DNA of 64,000 nucleotides from Roseomonas sp. (GTDB lineage Bacteria; Pseudomonadota; Alphaproteobacteria; Acetobacterales; Acetobacteraceae): NCBI GenBank assembly GCA_020249775.1, contig JADCFA010000008.1, positions 186,001 to 250,000 of the forward strand, read 5' to 3'. Shown piece by piece: positions 51,288 to 60,680 of this stretch (position 1 is its first letter; each line of letters starts with the position of its first letter). The notes under the pieces were generated by a model. It saw only the letters and a program-made list of their open reading frames with translations, ran no database searches and was not told where the DNA came from. The position numbers and the translations under genes were made by a program.

Positions 51288-52772
51288 ATGTCGCTTTACA
51301 CCTCTATGAACACTGCCGTGAGCGGGATGAACGCGCAGGCCCGTGCACTCGGGCACGTTTCGGACAATATCGCCAATTCACAAACCGTGGGGTTCAAGCG
51401 GACCGATACGAATTTTGTCTCCTTCATTACAGAAAGTAATGTGGACGTGCATCGCCCTGGCACGGTGCTGGCGCGACCGGACTTCGCCAACGGAGTGCAG
51501 GGCACTATTGAGCAGGTGGAAAATACGCTGGCGATGGCTATTTCCGGTCAGGGCTTCTTCCCGGCGGCCTTGCCTTCCAGCACCAGTTCCGATGGCACCA
51601 AGACGTTTGACTTGCGCAGCTTTTACACGCGCGCTGGAGATTTTAACCGCGATCGTGCGGGCTATTTGGTCAATGGGTCCGGCTATGTGGCGCAGGGCTG
51701 GCCTGTCACCAATGGTGTCGTGGACAAGTCGCAGCTTGTTCCCGTTCGGGTCCTGGAAGACGTATTCAGCCCCGTAGCCACGCAAGGCTTGACCTTTTCC
51801 GGCAACCTGGCCGCCGGCGGCACAACCGCGCAAAGCACATCTATTCAGGTGATCGACTCGCTCGGCCGCGCACGTTCGTTGGACCTGACCTTCACTCCTT
51901 CCGCCGCGCCAAATGACAATACCTGGACTTTGTCCATCAATGCGCCGCAGGCGGTAACGCCCGGCCTTGGCACCGCCAAGATAGCATTCGGGAAGGACCC
52001 TGTGAATTGGGCGCAGAACACCTCATATCTCGTTGGTGATAGGGTCAGTGCGAATGGTCAGGTCTATACTGTGACCACTGCGGGGACATCCGCAGCCACC
52101 GGGCTCGGTCCGAACGTCACGTCCGGCACTTTTACCGATGGCACTGTTGTCTGGACACATGTCAGAGCAGACGTTCCAACTAATCCAGACGGAACCTTGG
52201 CCGATATATACGGAGCTACGGGGACGCTAACCGCCAGCGCTGTCGCGACTAATGGCCCCGCTACAGTTAGTTTCCAAGCCGATTTCGGCCAGGGGTTGCA
52301 GACCATGACCCTCAATCTGGGCAGCTTCGGCACGGCCGGAGGGTTGACTCAATTTGCCTCCACCGGTTCCAGTGGCCTCAGCGTGAGCAGTTTTGAGCAG
52401 GATGGCGTTACGCTCGGTAAGTTTTCATCTGTCACCACGCAGAATAATGGTGATGTGCGGGTCAATTATGACAATGGCAAGTCCCGCGTTGTGGCGCGGA
52501 TTCCTGTGGCGGTTTTCAGGGATGCGGATAAGTTGGAACATGTGGACGGACAAGCCTTTGTGCGTACCGCCGAAAGCGGCGAGGCACGTATTGTCCAAGC
52601 CGGTGAAGATGGTGGCGGGCTTTTTTCCACGCGCGCTATTGAGCGTTCCAACGTGGACATCGCCTCCGAATTTTCGAAGCTGATCCTGGCGCAGCGCGCT
52701 TATTCGGCCAATACGCGCATTGTTTCCACTGTGGATGAGCTTCTGCAGGAAACACTCAACATGCGGCGCTAA
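51288..52772 (+). CDS. flgE: Flagellar hook protein FlgE with inserted ~52-aa module
   Basis: MSLYTSMNTAVSGMNAQARALGHVSDNIANSQTVGFKRTDTNFVSF; C-terminal SNVDIASEFSKLILAQRAYSANTRIVSTVDELLQETLNMRR. Confidence 0.96.
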   Translation: MSLYTSMNTAVSGMNAQARALGHVSDNIANSQTVGFKRTDTNFVSFITESNVDVHRPGTVLARPDFANGVQGTIEQVENTLAMAISGQGFFPAALPSSTSSDGTKTFDLRSFYTRAGDFNRDRAGYLVNGSGYVAQGWPVTNGVVDKSQLVPVRVLEDVFSPVATQGLTFSGNLAAGGTTAQSTSIQVIDSLGRARSLDLTFTPSAAPNDNTWTLSINAPQAVTPGLGTAKIAFGKDPVNWAQNTSYLVGDRVSANGQVYTVTTAGTSAATGLGPNVTSGTFTDGTVVWTHVRADVPTNPDGTLADIYGATGTLTASAVATNGPATVSFQADFGQGLQTMTLNLGSFGTAGGLTQFASTGSSGLSVSSFEQDGVTLGKFSSVTTQNNGDVRVNYDNGKSRVVARIPVAVFRDADKLEHVDGQAFVRTAESGEARIVQAGEDGGGLFSTRAIERSNVDIASEFSKLILAQRAYSANTRIVSTVDELLQETLNMRR

Positions 52773-52806
52773 GGCCGCATGAGGCATCATTGAGGGACAT
52801 AGAGCC

Positions 52807-54327
52807 ATGAGCATTGACGCCGCCCTGCTGATCGCAAGATCCGGTTTGATGCACACGCAGCGGGCCCTGTCCAATGCTGCGGATAATGTGGCGAATGCAG
52901 AAGCCGAAGGCTATACGCGGAAACGCATCGTCGGAGACGCCGTTTCCGCAGCCGGCCAGGGCATGGGCGTACGTAGCCTGGGCCCGATGCGTGAGGTGGA
53001 TACCGCACTCCTCAATGAAATGAATAAGCGGCGTTCAGCCAAGGCGGCCGCCGAATTGCGGGAAGCGGCACTCTCGCGCATCGATGAAGCGCATGGCGAC
53101 CCATTGAAGGGGGAGGCGCTTGGCGATCTTGTTGCCAAATTGCGCACCAGCTTTGTGAACCTTCGGGCAGACCCTTCGCAAGTGGTCAATCAACAGGCCA
53201 TCGTGCTGAATGCCGCTTCAAATCTTGTTTCTCGTTTCAATGATCTCGGCAGAGTGGTTGGTGAAGCCCGCCAAGCCGCGCATGATGGCATTGTGCAGAA
53301 GATCGGGGAGGTCAATATAACGCTCCGCGATATTGCTGTTCTAAGACGTAACCTTGTGGAGCGTACCGGTGCCGGCATCCCAACCGCCGATGTTGAGGAT
53401 AAGCTTGATTTGGCACTTTCGCGCTTGAGTGAGCTTTTGGAAGTGAAGCCGGTCCGCCAAGCCAATGGCGACATCCTGATTTTGGGCGCGGGCGGTGTCA
53501 CCATCCCGATCCAGGAACAGGGCGATGTCTTTTCCGTGCAAGGCGCAGTCATCGGACCGACAAGCTACTACGGCGGGATGGGCACTATCCCCGCCATCAT
53601 GCTAAATGGCCTGGATGTGACCAAACAAATGATCGGGGGAGAGATAGGCGAGTCCATTGCGCTGCGTGATCAGACCCTGCCGCGCTATCAGGCAGAACTT
53701 GATATCGCAGCAGCAGAACTCGCGGATCGTTTCAGGGCTGAGGGGCTGAGACTTTTTACGGACGGTACCGGGGCGGTACCTAATCCCAATTTGCCCTACG
53801 CTGGCAGCGCGCAGGTCGGCTTCGCCAACATCATTCAGATCAATTCAGCCGTGAAGGCTGATGTCAGACTGCTGCGGGACGGTACGGAAATAATTACGGG
53901 GCCACCCGCTTTCACACCAAACCCGCCAGGCGGACCGGTAGGCTTCACCGTCCTGATTGATCGTATTCTGAACCATAGCTTTGGGGCGAATACCGCCTCC
54001 GGCGCTAGCTGGGGGCCTTTCGCCACCACGGGTCTAGGCCCGGATGGAACGCTTTCCAGCCCCTTCGGCTCACCTAGCACTATTGAAGACTACAGCGCGC
54101 TCGTTACCGCGATGCAAACCTCAGACAGCGCGGCGGCAGCCAGCGCCCTTGAAACAGCAAAGCAGTTCAGTGAGGGGCTGGAGGCGCGTTTCACCCGTGA
54201 ATCACGGGTGAATGTAGACAGTGAAATGGCGTCCCTAGTGCAGTTGCAGAATGCCTATGCCGCGAATGCGCGTGTGATGAGTACGGCGCAAAGCATGTGG
54301 ACATCCCTCTTTGACTCGGTGCGTTAA
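52807..54327 (+). CDS. flgK: Flagellar hook-associated protein FlgK
   Basis: SGLMHTQRALSNAADNVANAEAEGYTRKR; C-terminal SRVNVDSEMASLVQLQNAYAANARVMSTAQSMWTSLFDSVR. Confidence 0.93.
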   Translation: MSIDAALLIARSGLMHTQRALSNAADNVANAEAEGYTRKRIVGDAVSAAGQGMGVRSLGPMREVDTALLNEMNKRRSAKAAAELREAALSRIDEAHGDPLKGEALGDLVAKLRTSFVNLRADPSQVVNQQAIVLNAASNLVSRFNDLGRVVGEARQAAHDGIVQKIGEVNITLRDIAVLRRNLVERTGAGIPTADVEDKLDLALSRLSELLEVKPVRQANGDILILGAGGVTIPIQEQGDVFSVQGAVIGPTSYYGGMGTIPAIMLNGLDVTKQMIGGEIGESIALRDQTLPRYQAELDIAAAELADRFRAEGLRLFTDGTGAVPNPNLPYAGSAQVGFANIIQINSAVKADVRLLRDGTEIITGPPAFTPNPPGGPVGFTVLIDRILNHSFGANTASGASWGPFATTGLGPDGTLSSPFGSPSTIEDYSALVTAMQTSDSAAAASALETAKQFSEGLEARFTRESRVNVDSEMASLVQLQNAYAANARVMSTAQSMWTSLFDSVR

Positions 54328-54330
54328 GCC

Positions 54331-55557
54331 ATGACCAGTATCAATTTGACTGCTCGGATCAACTTCAATGCAACCCAGTTGCGTGAGCGCATAACAACTC
54401 TTGGGGAACAGGTTTCGACTGGACGCAAGGGCAATACCTATGCGGCGATAGGCACGAATGCGCCGAAAGCGATAGATATGCGTGCCGAAATCGCCCGGCG
54501 GACAACCTATCAATCCACAATCGAACAGACTCTGTCCAAGATCTCGGTTTCTCAGGACGTCCTGGACCGCATAGGCGCCATCGCTCAGAAGTTCACGGCG
54601 AATACGGCAAAGCTGTTGGGCGCCGCCAAGGCAGAGGAAATTCAGATTCAGGCCGCACAAGCCAAAGCTGCGATGGTTGAGGTGGCGAGCCTACTGAATG
54701 AACAGCTGAATGGCGAATACCTGTTCAGCGGCTCTGATTCCAGCAACCCACCCATCCCAAGCCCACAGACCATTGCAACTAGTGGCATGGGTCAATCGAT
54801 CATAAACGCTGTTGGTACGCTCAATGGCTCGAATGTGGCGACTGTCTTGGCTAATACCAAGGCATTGGCACAATCAGATAACGCGTCCAATACCCCTTTT
54901 TCGGATTTTCTCCGTACGACTAATTGGGCGACTGCGACTTCATATGCATTGGGAGATCTGGTTGTAAACAACGGAAATATATATCGTGTTGTGACAGCAG
55001 GTGTTTCGGCTGGTGGGCCGAGCGGCACCACCCCGGGAATCCCCGATGGTACCGTCACGTGGGACTGGGTAAAACCGGGGAGCATAGCCGGGGCTACAGA
55101 GTCACGTCTAAACGTGTTAGGCAATGACTTTGAGCGGATTGGATATGGCATTCATGCCAATCGCAACGCGGATATTGTCAGTATGGGGGAAACGACCGGA
55201 TCATGGGCCCGTGATCTATTGCGTGGGCTGGCCAGCATTGCCGGCCTGACGCCAGCACAGGCGCAGCTGGGCGATGACTATACGACCTTCGTCTCGACTG
55301 TACGGAAAGGATTGGAGGCCAGTGTTGATGGCCTGGCGCTTCAACGGGGTTCACTTGGATTGGTCGAAGAGCGGCTGAAGAGTGTCGCGTCAATGCACGA
55401 AAGAGTGAGCACAACCCTGACGTTTCAGCTTAGTGACCTGGAGGAGGTGGATATGGCGAAAACCATCTCCTCCTTCCAAAATACGCAGACACAACTGGAA
55501 GCTTCTTATCGCGCCATTGCGATTGCGCAGCAGTTGAGCCTCACGCGCTTCCTGTGA
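54331..55557 (+). CDS. flgL: Flagellar hook-filament junction protein FlgL with inserted ~52-aa module
   Basis: Flagellin-like N- and C-terminal helices; C-terminal LEEVDMAKTISSFQNTQTQLEASYRAIAIAQQLSLTRFL. Confidence 0.92.
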   Translation: MTSINLTARINFNATQLRERITTLGEQVSTGRKGNTYAAIGTNAPKAIDMRAEIARRTTYQSTIEQTLSKISVSQDVLDRIGAIAQKFTANTAKLLGAAKAEEIQIQAAQAKAAMVEVASLLNEQLNGEYLFSGSDSSNPPIPSPQTIATSGMGQSIINAVGTLNGSNVATVLANTKALAQSDNASNTPFSDFLRTTNWATATSYALGDLVVNNGNIYRVVTAGVSAGGPSGTTPGIPDGTVTWDWVKPGSIAGATESRLNVLGNDFERIGYGIHANRNADIVSMGETTGSWARDLLRGLASIAGLTPAQAQLGDDYTTFVSTVRKGLEASVDGLALQRGSLGLVEERLKSVASMHERVSTTLTFQLSDLEEVDMAKTISSFQNTQTQLEASYRAIAIAQQLSLTRFL

Positions 55558-55740
55558 ACCGGGGCGGCTTGCGCGTAAGATGGCCAGGTAGATCAAACTA
55601 AGCTTCGATTCTTGCCCCGATTTTCTGATCAAGGATTGGCACTGTATCAAAAACCCAGTGTTCAAAACGCCTGCGTATGGCGCGGTTTTTTGCCATCACC
55701 GCCACGCTCACCCCAATTCACTGTGATGCTGCTTAGAATT

Positions 55741-55795
55741 TTAGGCATCCCATCAACCTGTTTCCCGCAATTGGGCGAATTAGCCCAATGCCTAA
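55741..55795. repeat. Nested inverted repeats upstream of flagellin
   Basis: Inner ATTGGGC(55770-55776)/GCCCAAT(55783-55789), outer TTAGGC(55741-55746)/GCCTAA(55790-55795). Confidence 0.6.
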
Positions 55796-56068
55796 CGAAA
55801 CCTCCGATAGAGAATAACGAGCAATTCGCTAATCCCTCGCCTCACAAAAATTCACTTTCGCAAAATTTTCCAAAACCAGACTGGATTTTTCGTGTTCACG
55901 GAAAGATTAAATCATTAATAGAGAAAATTCTGCGGCATTTACCCAGTTTTTCAGCAATCATTCAATTTCTCCCCTCATGATCACGTCATTCGCAAGAAGC
56001 GGATGCAACCAGACCTTGCGGCCACTTTGATTAGGGCAGAGGTCACGAATGGGAAGGGGAATACCCCG

Positions 56069-56902
56069 ATGGCTATGAATTCCGTAAATACCAATCTTGG
56101 CTCCATGGTGGCGCTTCAGTCCTTGAACCGCACCTCGGATCAATTGTCTGTTGTGCAGAAGCGTGTTTCCACGGGCTTCCGCGTTGCCGACGCCAAGGAT
56201 GATGGCGGCGCATTCGCGGTGGCACAGGCGGTCCGCGCTGATGTTGCTGGCCTGACTGCGGCAAATGAGCAGCTGGGCGGCACCAAGGGCGTGCTGGAAA
56301 CAACCTTCGCCGCGCTCGGCAAGGTTTCAGATACCATGTTGAAGGTTCGTGAAACCCTTACCCGTCTGGCTGACGGCACGATCAATGCTGATCAGCGCAC
56401 GCAGTATGAAGCTCAGTATACCGCGCTGAAGACTCAGATCGAGAATTTTGTCGCCGACGCAACCTATAATGGTCGTACGCTGCTCAGCACAGACACTGCG
56501 GCGGGTGGCGGCAACATTGTGATGACCCGAAATGAAGCCGGCGGAACTTTCACCGTTTCTGCGGTTGATGGCGCCACGGACCTAGTGATTGCGGCGGCGC
56601 CCACATCTGCGGCGGATGCGCAGACAGCCCTCCAGGCTGGCGGCGACTTCAAGACCGTTGAAGCGAAAGTCGCGGATGCGCTCAATCAATTTGGCGCCGA
56701 TAGCAACTATGTTGACAACCAGGTTCGGTACAATAAGGACAAGATCGATTCGCTGGAAGGTGGTCTCGGCGCCCTGGTTGATGCCGACCTTGCCAAGGAA
56801 AGTGCCAAATTGCAGGCGCTACAGATCCGACAGCAGCTTGGCACTCAGGCGCTTTCGATATCCAACCAGTCTCCGCAGATGTTGCTGAGCCTGTTCCGTT
56901 AA
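56069..56902 (+). CDS. Flagellin
   Basis: NSVNTNLGSMVALQSLNRTSDQLSVVQKRVSTGFRVADAKDDGGAFAVAQAVR; C-terminal LQIRQQLGTQALSISNQSPQMLLSLFR; followed by flbT-flaF. Confidence 0.96.
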   Translation: MAMNSVNTNLGSMVALQSLNRTSDQLSVVQKRVSTGFRVADAKDDGGAFAVAQAVRADVAGLTAANEQLGGTKGVLETTFAALGKVSDTMLKVRETLTRLADGTINADQRTQYEAQYTALKTQIENFVADATYNGRTLLSTDTAAGGGNIVMTRNEAGGTFTVSAVDGATDLVIAAAPTSAADAQTALQAGGDFKTVEAKVADALNQFGADSNYVDNQVRYNKDKIDSLEGGLGALVDADLAKESAKLQALQIRQQLGTQALSISNQSPQMLLSLFR

Positions 56903-56911
56903 TCAAGGCGG

Positions 56912-56937
56912 CGGCCCCGCCAAGGCGGGGCCGCCTT
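56912..56937 (+). terminator. Strong GC hairpin after flagellin gene
   Basis: GGCGGCCCCGCC-AA-GGCGGGGCCGCC perfect 12-bp arms, then TTCATT. Confidence 0.7.
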
Positions 56938-56955
56938 CATTGCCGGGAGACAAAA

Positions 56956-57387
56956 ATGTCCACCCTAGTTCTTGAACTTCGCCAAGGCGACATGATGATC
57001 GTCAATGGTGCCCCGATACGCTTTCGCAATCGCGCCCGTATCGAATTGACCGCACGCGCGCGGTTCCTTTTTGGCAAGCAATTGATGACGCCCGATATGG
57101 CCAATACCCCGGCCCGGCGCATCTATTTCGCGCTGCAGACCGCCTATATCGGTGATTATGATGAAAGGCGCGCCGGCCTTGACCTTGCCCGTGAACTGAT
57201 CAACGAATTCCGCGAAGCCACAACATCCGAAATGGTACGCGACCTGTTAGACCGCGCCCTGAAAGCGGCCGAAGCGGATCAGTGCTACCAGGCGCTGAAA
57301 TTTGCCCGCCGCGTCATGCGGCATGAGGAGGTAGTGTTGGGCCTTACACCCGTCTCTGCCGTTTCAGTCTCGGAGGATGTGGCATGA
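56956..57387 (+). CDS. flbT: Flagellar biosynthesis repressor FlbT
   Basis: LVLELRQGDMMIVNGAPIRFRNRARIELTARARFLFGKQLMTP; downstream of flagellin. Confidence 0.93.
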   Translation: MSTLVLELRQGDMMIVNGAPIRFRNRARIELTARARFLFGKQLMTPDMANTPARRIYFALQTAYIGDYDERRAGLDLARELINEFREATTSEMVRDLLDRALKAAEADQCYQALKFARRVMRHEEVVLGLTPVSAVSVSEDVA

Positions 57388-57719
57388 ACATGATGCATGC
57401 GCATCGCGCCTATCAAAAGACGCGCCAGGCGACTGATCCACGCGAACAGGAAGCCGATGTTGTGCGCCGCGTCACCTGGGCATTGAAGGAAGCGCTTGAC
57501 AAGGAGGGCATCGCAAGGGCGCGGGCCGTTGCCGATAATCGGCGCCTTTGGATCGCGCTTGAGGCTTCAGTTCGGCATCCCGCCAATCAATTGCCGCGCG
57601 ACACAAAACTCGCCATGCTCAATGTCGGGCGCGCGGTGCTGCGGGAAATGGAAAACAATGAGCCTGACCTTGGCTTCCTGATCGAGGTGAATGAGCAATT
57701 GGCGGCGGGACTTCGGTAA
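57384..57719 (+). CDS. flaF: Flagellar biosynthesis regulator FlaF
   Basis: MHAHRAYQKTRQATDPREQEADVVRRVTWAL...NRRLWIAL; overlaps flbT. Confidence 0.93.
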   Translation: MNMMHAHRAYQKTRQATDPREQEADVVRRVTWALKEALDKEGIARARAVADNRRLWIALEASVRHPANQLPRDTKLAMLNVGRAVLREMENNEPDLGFLIEVNEQLAAGLR

Positions 57720-57853
57720 TCGCCTTCGGCAATCCGACGCCGCGGCGTGAACCTCTCCGTCCGCGGCTGCCCCAGAGCAACCAAACTGATCGAGCAGAAG
57801 CGGTATATGTGGCGCGGTTTGTCTTTGACCTCGGCCATGGTATCGCCTGACGC

Positions 57854-58900
57854 ATGAGGCCAGACGCCGTCATTCTCGGCATTGAAAGCAGTTGCGATGA
57901 AACCGCGGCGGCGGTGCTGCGCGCGGATGGCACCATCCTGGCTGAAGCGGTGTTCAGCCAGCAGCAGGAACACGCGGCCTTTGGCGGTGTGGTGCCTGAA
58001 ATCGCCGCGCGGGCGCATTTGCAGCATTTGCCGGGCCTGGTGGCCAAGGTCATGCAGCAAGCCGGCATTGGTTACGCGGGCCTCAATGCCGTCGCCGCCA
58101 CGGCGGGGCCTGGGCTGATTGGCGGGCTGATTGTCGGCGCTTCCTTTGCCAAGGGTGTGGCGCTGGCGCATGGCCTGCCCTTCCTCGCCATCAATCACCT
58201 GGAAGCCCATGCGCTGACAGTGCGCCTGCCCGGTCTCATGCCGGGTGGGCCGCCGGGCTTTCCGTATCTGCTGTTGCTGCTCTCGGGCGGGCATTGCCAA
58301 TGCGTGCTGGTGGAAGGGCTTGGCCAATATCGGCGCCTTGGCAGCACATTGGATGATGCGGTGGGGGAGGCTTTTGACAAGGCGGCGAAGCTGCTCGGCC
58401 TGCCCTGGCCTGGTGGGCCACATCTGGAGCGTTTGGCAGCGATCGGTGATCCCGCGCAGATTGCCTTGCCGCGCCCGCTGCTCGGCCGGCCTGGCTGCGA
58501 TTTTTCCTTCTCCGGCCTCAAGACCGCAGTGGCGCGGGCCGTGGCGCTGGGGCAATCACGGCCCTCCGATATCGCCGCTTCATTCCAGGCTGCCGTCGCT
58601 GCGGTGCTCGCGGATCGCGCTGCCCATGCGCTGGATATGGCACCGGATGTGACGGCGCTCGTGGTGGCCGGCGGGGTGGCCGCCAATGGCGCGGTGCGCG
58701 CCGCGCTTGCAGATTTGGCGGCAGCCAGAGGTCTGCCCATGCTGGCTCCGCCACTGCGATACTGCACCGATAATGCCGTTATGGTGGCTTGGGCAGGAAT
58801 CGAGCGGCTGCGCTACGGCTCATCGGACCCATTTTCGCATTGCCCCCGCCCGCGATGGCCGCTTGCGGAATTGGTGCCGCCAACGCAGGCGGCGTTCTAG
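57854..58900 (+). CDS. tsaD: tRNA N6-adenosine threonylcarbamoyltransferase
   Basis: ILGIESSCDETAAAVLRADG, HLEAHALTVRL, VVAGGVAANGAVRAAL. Confidence 0.97.
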   Translation: MRPDAVILGIESSCDETAAAVLRADGTILAEAVFSQQQEHAAFGGVVPEIAARAHLQHLPGLVAKVMQQAGIGYAGLNAVAATAGPGLIGGLIVGASFAKGVALAHGLPFLAINHLEAHALTVRLPGLMPGGPPGFPYLLLLLSGGHCQCVLVEGLGQYRRLGSTLDDAVGEAFDKAAKLLGLPWPGGPHLERLAAIGDPAQIALPRPLLGRPGCDFSFSGLKTAVARAVALGQSRPSDIAASFQAAVAAVLADRAAHALDMAPDVTALVVAGGVAANGAVRAALADLAAARGLPMLAPPLRYCTDNAVMVAWAGIERLRYGSSDPFSHCPRPRWPLAELVPPTQAAF

Positions 58901-58979
58901 TAATGCGCTTCACGCTGACCTTTCCCAAGGCAAAACTTCCCCCGCGCATCACTAACCCTTTATTTGGTGGGCCGATCCA

Positions 58980-59006
58980 CGCTTCTGTCGGGAACCGACA
59001 GCAGCG
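58980..59006. repeat. Dispersed hairpin repeat, copy B
   Basis: CGCTTCTGTCGGGAACCGACAGCAGCG; see copy A at 39494-39520. Confidence 0.75.
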
Positions 59007-59018
59007 ACCGGACCACTA

Positions 59019-59071
59019 GCGCGTTTTCCGTTCACATGCGTTTGCCGCAAACGCACTCCCGCGCGTTTTCC
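59019..59071. repeat. Direct repeat GCGCGTTTTCC x2 flanking a 19-bp palindrome
   Basis: GCGCGTTTTCC at 59019-59029 and 59061-59071; TGCGTTTGC-C-GCAAACGCA at 59037-59055. Confidence 0.7.
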
Positions 59072-59100
59072 TTTACCCTGAAATACCCTAAAGCTGCGCC

Positions 59101-59817
59101 ATGAGATCCCTTCCCCTGATTGGTGTGACCCTCGATTCCGAAGAGGCCGGCGGCTGGTCCAAGCTGCCCTGGTATGCGCTGCGGCGGAATTATTTCTCGG
59201 CCATTGTCGCGGCGGGGGGCTTGCCCGTGGCGCTACCGCATCACCCCGAAATGGCGGAAGCCTATCTGGAGGAGGTGGATGGGCTGATGGTGACCGGCGG
59301 CGCCTTTGATGTGGACCCAGCGCTTTGGGGCGGCGGTGCGCCGCATCCGAAAGTTACACTGAAGCCGGGTCGGACGGATTTCGAAATGGCCGCAACCCGC
59401 GCCGCGCTTTCGCGCGACAAGCCCGTACTTGGCATTTGCGGCGGGCAGCAATTGCTGGCGGTGGCGCTTGGTGGGCGCCTTATTCAGCACATCCCGGACG
59501 AAGTGCCGGGCGCTTTGGCGCATGAACAGCCCAATCCGCGTACCGAACCAGGGCATGAGGTGACCATCGCTGAAGGCACCTTACTGTCGCGCATTATCGG
59601 CAAGCCGCGCATGGCGGTGAATTCTGCGCATCACCAGGCGGTGGCGAGCATTGGCGATGGCGGCGTGGTGAATGCGCTGGCCCCCGATGGCGTGATCGAG
59701 GGTATTGAACACCCCGGCTACCGCTTCGCCCTTGGTGTGCAATGGCACCCGGAATATGCCGTTGATCCCGATGATCCGGCGATTTTCCGCGCCTTCATCG
59801 CGGCCTGCCGCGCATGA
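59101..59817 (+). CDS. Class I glutamine amidotransferase-like, gamma-glutamyl-gamma-aminobutyrate hydrolase family (PuuD-like)
   Basis: PVLGICGGQQLLAVALGG nucleophile motif, NSAHHQAV, GVQWHPEY. Confidence 0.92.
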   Translation: MRSLPLIGVTLDSEEAGGWSKLPWYALRRNYFSAIVAAGGLPVALPHHPEMAEAYLEEVDGLMVTGGAFDVDPALWGGGAPHPKVTLKPGRTDFEMAATRAALSRDKPVLGICGGQQLLAVALGGRLIQHIPDEVPGALAHEQPNPRTEPGHEVTIAEGTLLSRIIGKPRMAVNSAHHQAVASIGDGGVVNALAPDGVIEGIEHPGYRFALGVQWHPEYAVDPDDPAIFRAFIAACRA

Positions 59818-60680
59818 GTGACGAAGAAGAAGCCGATGGCCCGCGCGGCGAACGCATTGCGAAATTCCTCGCGCGCGCCGGTGTGGCTTCCCGCCGTGAT
59901 GCGGAAAAGCTGATCGCGGAAGGGCTGGTCAGGCTTGGCGGCAAGCTGGTGACCAGCCCCGCCACTTTCGTCTCTCCGGGTGATCAGATCAGCGTCAATG
60001 GCAAGCCCATTGCCGCGCCGGAACGCACCCGGCTGTTTCGTTACCACAAGCCAACAGGTTTTGTGACAACACATCGCGATCCGGAAGGCCGGCCTACAGT
60101 ATTTGCCAATCTGCCGCAGGGCGTGCCGCGGCTGGTTTCGGTTGGGCGGCTTGATCTGACCAGCGAAGGGCTATTGCTGCTGACCAATGATGGCGCGCTG
60201 GCGCGGAAGCTGGAATTGCCGGCCAATGGCTGGGTCAGGCGCTATCGTGTGCGCGTGCATGGCAAGGTGGATGAACGCGCCCTGGCCGCGCTTGCGCGCG
60301 GGGTTACGGTGGAAGGTGTCGCTTACGGTCCGATCGAAGCCGGGCTTGATGCGCGCATGGGCACCAATGCCTGGCTGACGGTGGCTCTGCGTGAAGGCAA
60401 GAACCGCGAAGTGCGCAAAGTCATGGCGCATCTTGGCCTTGCGGTAACGCGCCTGATCCGCACCGCCTATGGCCCCTTCCAATTGGGCGCCCTGCCCCGC
60501 GGCGCGGCGGAAGAAGTGAATGCCAAGGTTTTGCGTGAGCAATTGGGCCTGGACGCACCAAAGCGCGGACGCGAAACGGTGGCGGAACCGGAAGCACCTG
60601 AAGTGGCAGAGGCAAAACCGCAACGCCCGCCCCGCGCGCGCCATGCCGGGCCGCAAACGCCGCGTCGCGGCAAGGGCTGA
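59814..60680 (+). CDS. RsuA/RluB-family pseudouridine synthase
   Basis: S4 domain RIAKFLARAGVASRRDAEKLI; VGRLDLTSEGLLLLTNDG; EGKNREVRKVMAHLGL. Confidence 0.94.
   Translation: MSDEEEADGPRGERIAKFLARAGVASRRDAEKLIAEGLVRLGGKLVTSPATFVSPGDQISVNGKPIAAPERTRLFRYHKPTGFVTTHRDPEGRPTVFANLPQGVPRLVSVGRLDLTSEGLLLLTNDGALARKLELPANGWVRRYRVRVHGKVDERALAALARGVTVEGVAYGPIEAGLDARMGTNAWLTVALREGKNREVRKVMAHLGLAVTRLIRTAYGPFQLGALPRGAAEEVNAKVLREQLGLDAPKRGRETVAEPEAPEVAEAKPQRPPRARHAGPQTPRRGKG

Noticed and set aside
55676-55694. Sigma54-like TGGCGCGGTTTTTTGC upstream of flagellin
   Set aside because: GG-to-GC spacing is 11 rather than 10 and it lies ~375 nt from the ATG; not strong enough to call.
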